This document shows positions 25,451-28,586 of a DNA stretch of 28,586 nucleotides, piece by piece. This stretch comes from CAZNHL01 sp964572965 (GTDB taxonomy: Bacteria; Bacteroidota; Bacteroidia; Cytophagales; UBA9547): assembly GCA_964572965.1 (NCBI GenBank), contig CAZNHL010000059.1:1-28586 (forward strand), read 5' to 3'. Made by a program: the position numbers and the translations under genes. The notes under the pieces are model-generated. The model did not search any database. It had not been told where the DNA came from and was given only the letters and a program-made list of their open reading frames with translations. How positions within the stretch are numbered: position 1 is the stretch's first letter; every line of letters starts with the position of its first letter.

Positions 25451-25480
25451 AAAAGGGCTGCAAATTGCAGCCCTTTTTTT
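25451..25480 (+). terminator. Strong terminator of the B12 riboswitch operon
   Basis: AAAAGGGCTGCA (25451-25462) and TGCAGCCCTTTT (25466-25477) pair perfectly around a 3-base loop and run into a seven-T tract. It lies 20 bases after the stop codon. Confidence 0.95.
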
Positions 25481-25590
25481 GTAATAGTTTTAAAGAAGTT
25501 AATGCTCTAAATACTAATGAAAACTTGCAGAAACCCTGTTTTGCGAAAAACTCAAGAAGGTTCACAGGAACAAGTAGTCATTAACTAAAA

Positions 25591-25790
25591 TTAAACAATG
25601 GTGAGCAGACCACTTGCATACGCCCTACTCATCATTGTTTAACGTCTGGTTGAACCATATACTCATTTACATGAGCATCATAACAAAAAATAGATTTACT
25701 GTAACAAATCTATAGTAAAGATTGATTCATTGCAGGTAAACATCGGCCGAAATCTTACATGTGTGCTTATATAATACAATCTTCCCTGCA
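25591..25790. other. Gene-free stretch with dense inverted repeats, possible structured RNA
   Basis: Between the operon terminator and the converging small gene (25481-25829) there is no open frame of note. Within it: 15-base arms 25591-25605 and 25628-25642 with one wobble; CAGAC (25606-25610) in its loop matching GTCTG (25644-25648) just after it, an H-type pseudoknot arrangement; ATAGATTT/AAATCTAT (25690-25697, 25706-25713); AAGATTG/CAATCTT (25718-25724, 25777-25783); and TGCAGG/CCTGCA (25731-25736, 25785-25790), which crosses the previous pair. No known RNA family is recognised and no clear promoter was found. Confidence 0.45.
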
Positions 25791-25829
25791 TATCAAAGAA
25801 ACTAATGGTAGCCCAAAGGAGTCTTTATT

Positions 25830-26237
25830 CTAAAAAACCACTTCCTCTAAATCTTCGCTCAGGTACCTTCGGCCTTTGATTTTTCCATTTACCTCAACGT
25901 CATAAAAAATCTCACTGTTTTTACCATGGAACTTAATTCCTTTTATCGTTCCTATTTCCATTTTACCTTTTGTAGTAATAAGTTTTACCTGATCTCCCGG
26001 CAGAAAATCAGGAATGTTATCAATAGGATAAAATACACTCGGTTTGACTCTGATCCTGATATCCCAAAACTCTATAGTAATGTACTCATCGCCAAGCGCA
26101 ACGCAACGATGCAAGCATCCGATATACTCATAGTTCTTCAATACCACCCAATCTTCCGGATGTATCCAGGAGGTGTCGCCGGCAATAACAATAGGGAACA
26201 AAGCCGTGTTGCCCCATCGATATAGAAGCTTATTCAT
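25830..26237 (-). CDS. Unrecognised 135-aa protein with SH3-like C-terminal half
   Basis: The protein has no signal peptide and is probably cytoplasmic. The N-terminal half contains GDTSWIHPEDW and IRIRVKPSVFYPI, a pattern I loosely associate with a small Bacteroidota domain of unknown function (DUF6960-like, from memory). The C-terminal half (about 75-135; FLPGDQVKLITTKGKMEIGTIKGIKFHGKNSEIFYDVEVNGK) looks like a small SH3/KOW-type barrel followed by RRYLSEDLEEV, a pattern common in short Bacteroidota proteins. No role can be assigned. It lies about 100 bases downstream of the Crp/Fnr gene on the same strand, so co-transcription is possible. Confidence 0.7.
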   Translation of the reverse strand: MNKLLYRWGNTALFPIVIAGDTSWIHPEDWVVLKNYEYIGCLHRCVALGDEYITIEFWDIRIRVKPSVFYPIDNIPDFLPGDQVKLITTKGKMEIGTIKGIKFHGKNSEIFYDVEVNGKIKGRRYLSEDLEEVVF

Positions 26238-26335
26238 AGAGATGTTTTTGATAGGGTTCCACTAAATATATTAATTGAATATCCGTTTCACTGTACCTTA
26301 TCTGACTCGTTTAAGCTGGAATTATAAATACGCTT

Positions 26336-27061
26336 TTAATACCACAACCTGTTAGATATATTGTAATTAGAAACTTTAATTAGCTTATTGATATTCGTTA
26401 TTATTATCGTTTTCCCTTTTGCTTCAATAATGCCACTTTCTTTGAATTCATGAAGAAGCCTGATAATGGTTTCTATTGATGTCCCAACAAGTGAAGCAAG
26501 ATCAGTCCGGGAAATCCTTATTTCACTCTTATTTGCCGTACTGCTGTCTTTAAACTTTTCTTTCAGCAAAATAAGCTGCAATGCTAGCCTTTCCCTTACA
26601 GACAATTGAGACATAACTGTAACGGTATTAACCAATACCCCAAATTCATGGCTTATATTTTTAAGAAGAATTGTTGGCAGCTTAGGAACTTGCGCAATAA
26701 GCCAGGCAAATACATCTTTAGGAATAAATGTAATTTCCGAATCTTCCATCGCAGCAGCAGAGTCATAATAGTTTTCATTACTTAAAACAGCATGGTAACC
26801 AATCAGGTCTGCAGTCTTAGAAACATAGAAAATTTGCTCTTTACCATCGCTACCCGTTTTATACTTTTTAACCAGTCCTTTTTTAATATAATAGACACCC
26901 GTTGCCGGGCTGTCTTCAAAAAAAATAACTTGCTTTTTCTTATAAATCCTGGTTCTCGTTTTTGAATTCAATAGCTCTAATTCAGAACTGCTCAGCTCTT
27001 TAAAAATATGATCGGAGTTGAATTTGAAATGATTGAAAGGAAAATTCTTTAATAAAGTCAT
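26336..27061 (-). CDS. Crp/Fnr-family transcriptional regulator without cysteines
   Basis: The 241-aa protein has an N-terminal cyclic-nucleotide-binding-like beta-barrel (about 15-130; FFEDSPATGVYYIKKGLVKKYKTGSDGKEQIF) and a C-terminal winged helix (about 150-235; ISRTDLASLVGTSIETIIRLLHEFKESGII). The recognition helix keeps the Glu and Arg (ETIIR) that contact TTGA-type half-sites in FNR relatives. There is no cysteine in the whole chain, so it cannot carry an FNR-type Fe-S cluster, and the cAMP phosphate-binding RxS motif is not apparent; the signal is unknown. A perfect TTGAT-N4-ATCAA site lies 42 bases upstream of the start, in the region shared with the divergent methyltransferase gene. 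Confidence 0.9.
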   Translation of the reverse strand: MTLLKNFPFNHFKFNSDHIFKELSSSELELLNSKTRTRIYKKKQVIFFEDSPATGVYYIKKGLVKKYKTGSDGKEQIFYVSKTADLIGYHAVLSNENYYDSAAAMEDSEITFIPKDVFAWLIAQVPKLPTILLKNISHEFGVLVNTVTVMSQLSVRERLALQLILLKEKFKDSSTANKSEIRISRTDLASLVGTSIETIIRLLHEFKESGIIEAKGKTIIITNINKLIKVSNYNISNRLWY

Positions 27062-27102
27062 TACTAAATGCTATTGGAAACCATCAGAAGATAATTTATT
27101 TA

Positions 27103-27116
27103 TTGATAAAAATCAA
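27103..27116. promoter_or_regulatory. Perfect FNR-type operator (TTGAT-N4-ATCAA)
   Basis: TTGATAAAAATCAA fits the FNR/DNR consensus at all ten defined positions. It lies between the divergent Crp/Fnr and methyltransferase genes, about 66 bases upstream of the predicted methyltransferase transcription start, a distance that suits activation, and about 48 bases before the regulator's own start codon. Confidence 0.75.
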
Positions 27117-27161
27117 CTTTTTACAGCGACTAAGCTCAATAATCCACATTTCATAGTGCCC

Positions 27162-27169
27162 TATCTTTG
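27162..27169 (+). promoter_or_regulatory. -7 promoter element of the methyltransferase gene
   Basis: TATCTTTG matches TAnnTTTG 30 bases before the start codon. There is no TTG at the usual -33 distance, as expected for a promoter that needs an activator at the TTGAT-N4-ATCAA site. Confidence 0.5.
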
Positions 27170-27198
27170 CCCTGAGGTTCTTTACTATTTATTCAGAT

Positions 27199-27861
27199 AT
27201 GACATTTAAGAAGCTTAGACAAGCAGGAGGTATTTCAGATAGTGAATTTGATTTGATTTACCCACCGGCAATAAGACAATTATCAGCAAGGCATTGGACA
27301 TCTGTTTTGATTACCAGGATTGCGTCCGATTTTCTTTGTTATAAAAAGGGTGCAAAAGTACTGGACATCGGCAGCGGCGTTGGAAAATTTTGTCTGGTTG
27401 GGGCAACCCTCCATCCCGATTGTTTCTTTGATGGTATTGAACTCAGGAACGGATTTACCGGACTATCAGAACAGATCCGGGTCCAATATGACATTAAAAA
27501 TGTCAGCTTCATTAAAGGGGACATCATTGACAATGATATTCAAGAATATAACGGAATATATTTTTTTAATTCTTTCCATGAGCAAATTGACAGCACCTCT
27601 TCTTTCGGAGAAAACAATTACTTAATACCTGGCCAGTATACCATTTATGTACAACACCTTTTCGAAATTTTAAAAAAGATGTCCATAGGAACACGCATAG
27701 TAACCTATCATACATCCGATTTCTTTATTCCTGACTGTTTTGAAATCATAGAGCAACATTTCGGAGGAACACTGAAATGTTATCAAAAGACAATGAAAGA
27801 TTCCGGGGATATTTTAGCAGAAAGAACTATAGCTAATCACATACTCCTGTATGGCGCTTAG
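27199..27861 (+). CDS. Class I SAM-dependent methyltransferase
   Basis: The 220-aa protein has a Rossmann-type SAM-binding core: motif I AKVLDIGSGVGKFC (about 52-65), the acidic residue ending strand 2 in FFDGIELRNG (about 75-84), and IKGDIIDNDIQEYNGIYFFNSFHE (about 105-128) covering the region of motifs II-III. The EFDLIYPPAIRQLSARHWT start resembles methyltransferases of the DOT1-like or general class I type found in Bacteroidota. The substrate is unknown. It diverges from a Crp/Fnr regulator gene across an FNR-type site, so expression is probably controlled by that regulator. A phosphatase-like gene follows after 41 bases. Confidence 0.85.
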   Translation: MTFKKLRQAGGISDSEFDLIYPPAIRQLSARHWTSVLITRIASDFLCYKKGAKVLDIGSGVGKFCLVGATLHPDCFFDGIELRNGFTGLSEQIRVQYDIKNVSFIKGDIIDNDIQEYNGIYFFNSFHEQIDSTSSFGENNYLIPGQYTIYVQHLFEILKKMSIGTRIVTYHTSDFFIPDCFEIIEQHFGGTLKCYQKTMKDSGDILAERTIANHILLYGA

Positions 27862-27902
27862 TACCTGAATTACAATAGTTTAAACATTAAAATTTATTCT
27901 CA

Positions 27903-28325
27903 ATGAAAAAAAACATACTGATTGTTTGCGATGATAATACGCTGTTAAGTAAAATAGCGGAAGCTTATCTTAAAAAATATGCCGGTTTCTGGGTAGATAT
28001 TGACAGTGCGGGTGTTGCAACTGATGGAAAAAAAATATCGGAATTGTTAATGCCAATATTAAAGGAAAGCGAGCTTGAAGCATCAGTTGACCCAATAATA
28101 AGGAATGTTAAAGACATTAAACAGGATCAGGTACACTATGCTCTTACACTGACTAAAAGTGCTCATGAGTATTGCAAAAAGCAAAATGACAGCATAGCAG
28201 ATGAGATCATGTTTTTAGAAATATCAAATACTGCTTCTGATCCCGGTGCATTAACAGAAGAGATTAAGGTAAAAATGCTGGCTTTCGCCAAAGAGGTGCC
28301 AATAAAAAGATGGCTAAAACTATAA
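27903..28325 (+). CDS. Low-molecular-weight phosphatase-like protein lacking the P-loop arginine
   Basis: The 140-aa protein resembles the low-molecular-weight tyrosine phosphatase / thioredoxin-type arsenate reductase fold: KKNILIVCDDNTLLSKIAEAYLKKYAG, DIDSAGVATDGKKISELLMPILKESEL and a late SDPG that matches the family Asp-Pro loop. The canonical P-loop is C-x5-R-S. Here it reads CDDNTLLS (residues 9-16): the Cys, Asn and Ser remain but the Arg is replaced by Leu15, so phosphate or arsenate binding should be badly impaired. It may be a pseudo-enzyme with a binding role. It is likely co-transcribed with the methyltransferase gene 41 bases upstream. Confidence 0.7.
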   Translation: MKKNILIVCDDNTLLSKIAEAYLKKYAGFWVDIDSAGVATDGKKISELLMPILKESELEASVDPIIRNVKDIKQDQVHYALTLTKSAHEYCKKQNDSIADEIMFLEISNTASDPGALTEEIKVKMLAFAKEVPIKRWLKL

Positions 28326-28371
28326 AGTAAGCTGCGGGATTTCTATTTAAACAGAGATAAATACATTCTTT

Positions 28372-28416
28372 TTTCAAATACTACTAATTCGAAACATGAA
28401 TTAGTGGTATTTGAAA
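28372..28416. terminator. Long inverted repeat, probable bidirectional terminator
   Basis: Nineteen-base arms (28372-28390 and 28398-28416) pair with a single wobble around a 7-base loop, about 50 bases after the last stop codon. On the minus strand only a short A-rich tail follows; on the plus strand there is no T-run. A dispersed palindromic element is an alternative. Confidence 0.5.
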
Positions 28417-28586
28417 TTCACATTACAGTGAAGGCTTACGAAACAAATCAAATGATTATCACGGTCCTTCTACCAGCATAAACCTTCCTTCCTCCTATTT
28501 ATCCCAAAAGAATATTGACCCGATTATGACATAAAAGATATTGAGTATCTGTTTCATCGTACCTTATTCATTTTAACCAGGGATTC

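Noticed and set aside
28495..28557. Minus-strand frame MKQILNIFYVIIGSIFFWDK near the right edge.
   Set aside because: Only 20 codons, with no continuation in frame. It looks like a membrane-peptide start but may be a remnant or chance.

Overview
The window comes from a Bacteroidota genome, probably of the Chitinophagaceae/Sphingobacteriales type. The evidence is several secreted proteins ending in type IX secretion (T9SS) type-A sorting domains, promoters of the TTG-N~20-TAnnTTTG kind, weak Shine-Dalgarno use and an A+T-rich composition. A run of ten Ns at 14321-14330 shows a draft assembly. No rRNA, tRNA, CRISPR array or complete insertion sequence was seen.

Layout. 1-918 is the C-terminal part of a CPA1 Na+/H+ antiporter. 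1106-6298 holds two tandem paralogous membrane-anchored AraC regulators followed by a secreted GH18 chitinase-like enzyme with a LamG domain and a T9SS tail. 6364-9531 is a promoter, a possible 14-residue leader peptide, an unrecognised 251-aa protein, RtcB RNA ligase and the release-factor-like protein PrfH, overlapping in series; this looks like a ribosome damage repair and rescue module. 9582-11201 is a DsbA/SpxH-like lipoprotein divergent from an HxlR regulator. 11342-13329 (minus) is a phytase-like esterase and a very small T9SS cargo. 13646-15104 (minus) is an MNT-HEPN fusion, split only by the assembly gap, and a stand-alone receiver domain. 15684-16948 is an overlapping VOC-EVE-MarR operon behind a palindrome-rich promoter.

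The most striking locus is 16989-25480: a promoter, a cobalamin riboswitch, and three large secreted proteins (719, 406 and 1520 aa) ending in a strong terminator. All three carry a DUF4465 domain and a T9SS sorting tail, and two carry arrays of Ig-like domains (4 and 10). No TonB receptor, ABC transporter or biosynthetic enzyme lies in the unit, so it reads as a dedicated B12-repressed set of cell-surface proteins, most simply for capture of cobalamins.

The right end has a small unrecognised protein (minus), a cysteine-free Crp/Fnr regulator (minus) divergent from a SAM methyltransferase across a perfect TTGAT-N4-ATCAA box, and a low-molecular-weight phosphatase-like protein that has lost its P-loop arginine. 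Several gene-free stretches hold notable inverted repeats (14669-14722, 15116-15188, 25591-25790, 28372-28416).
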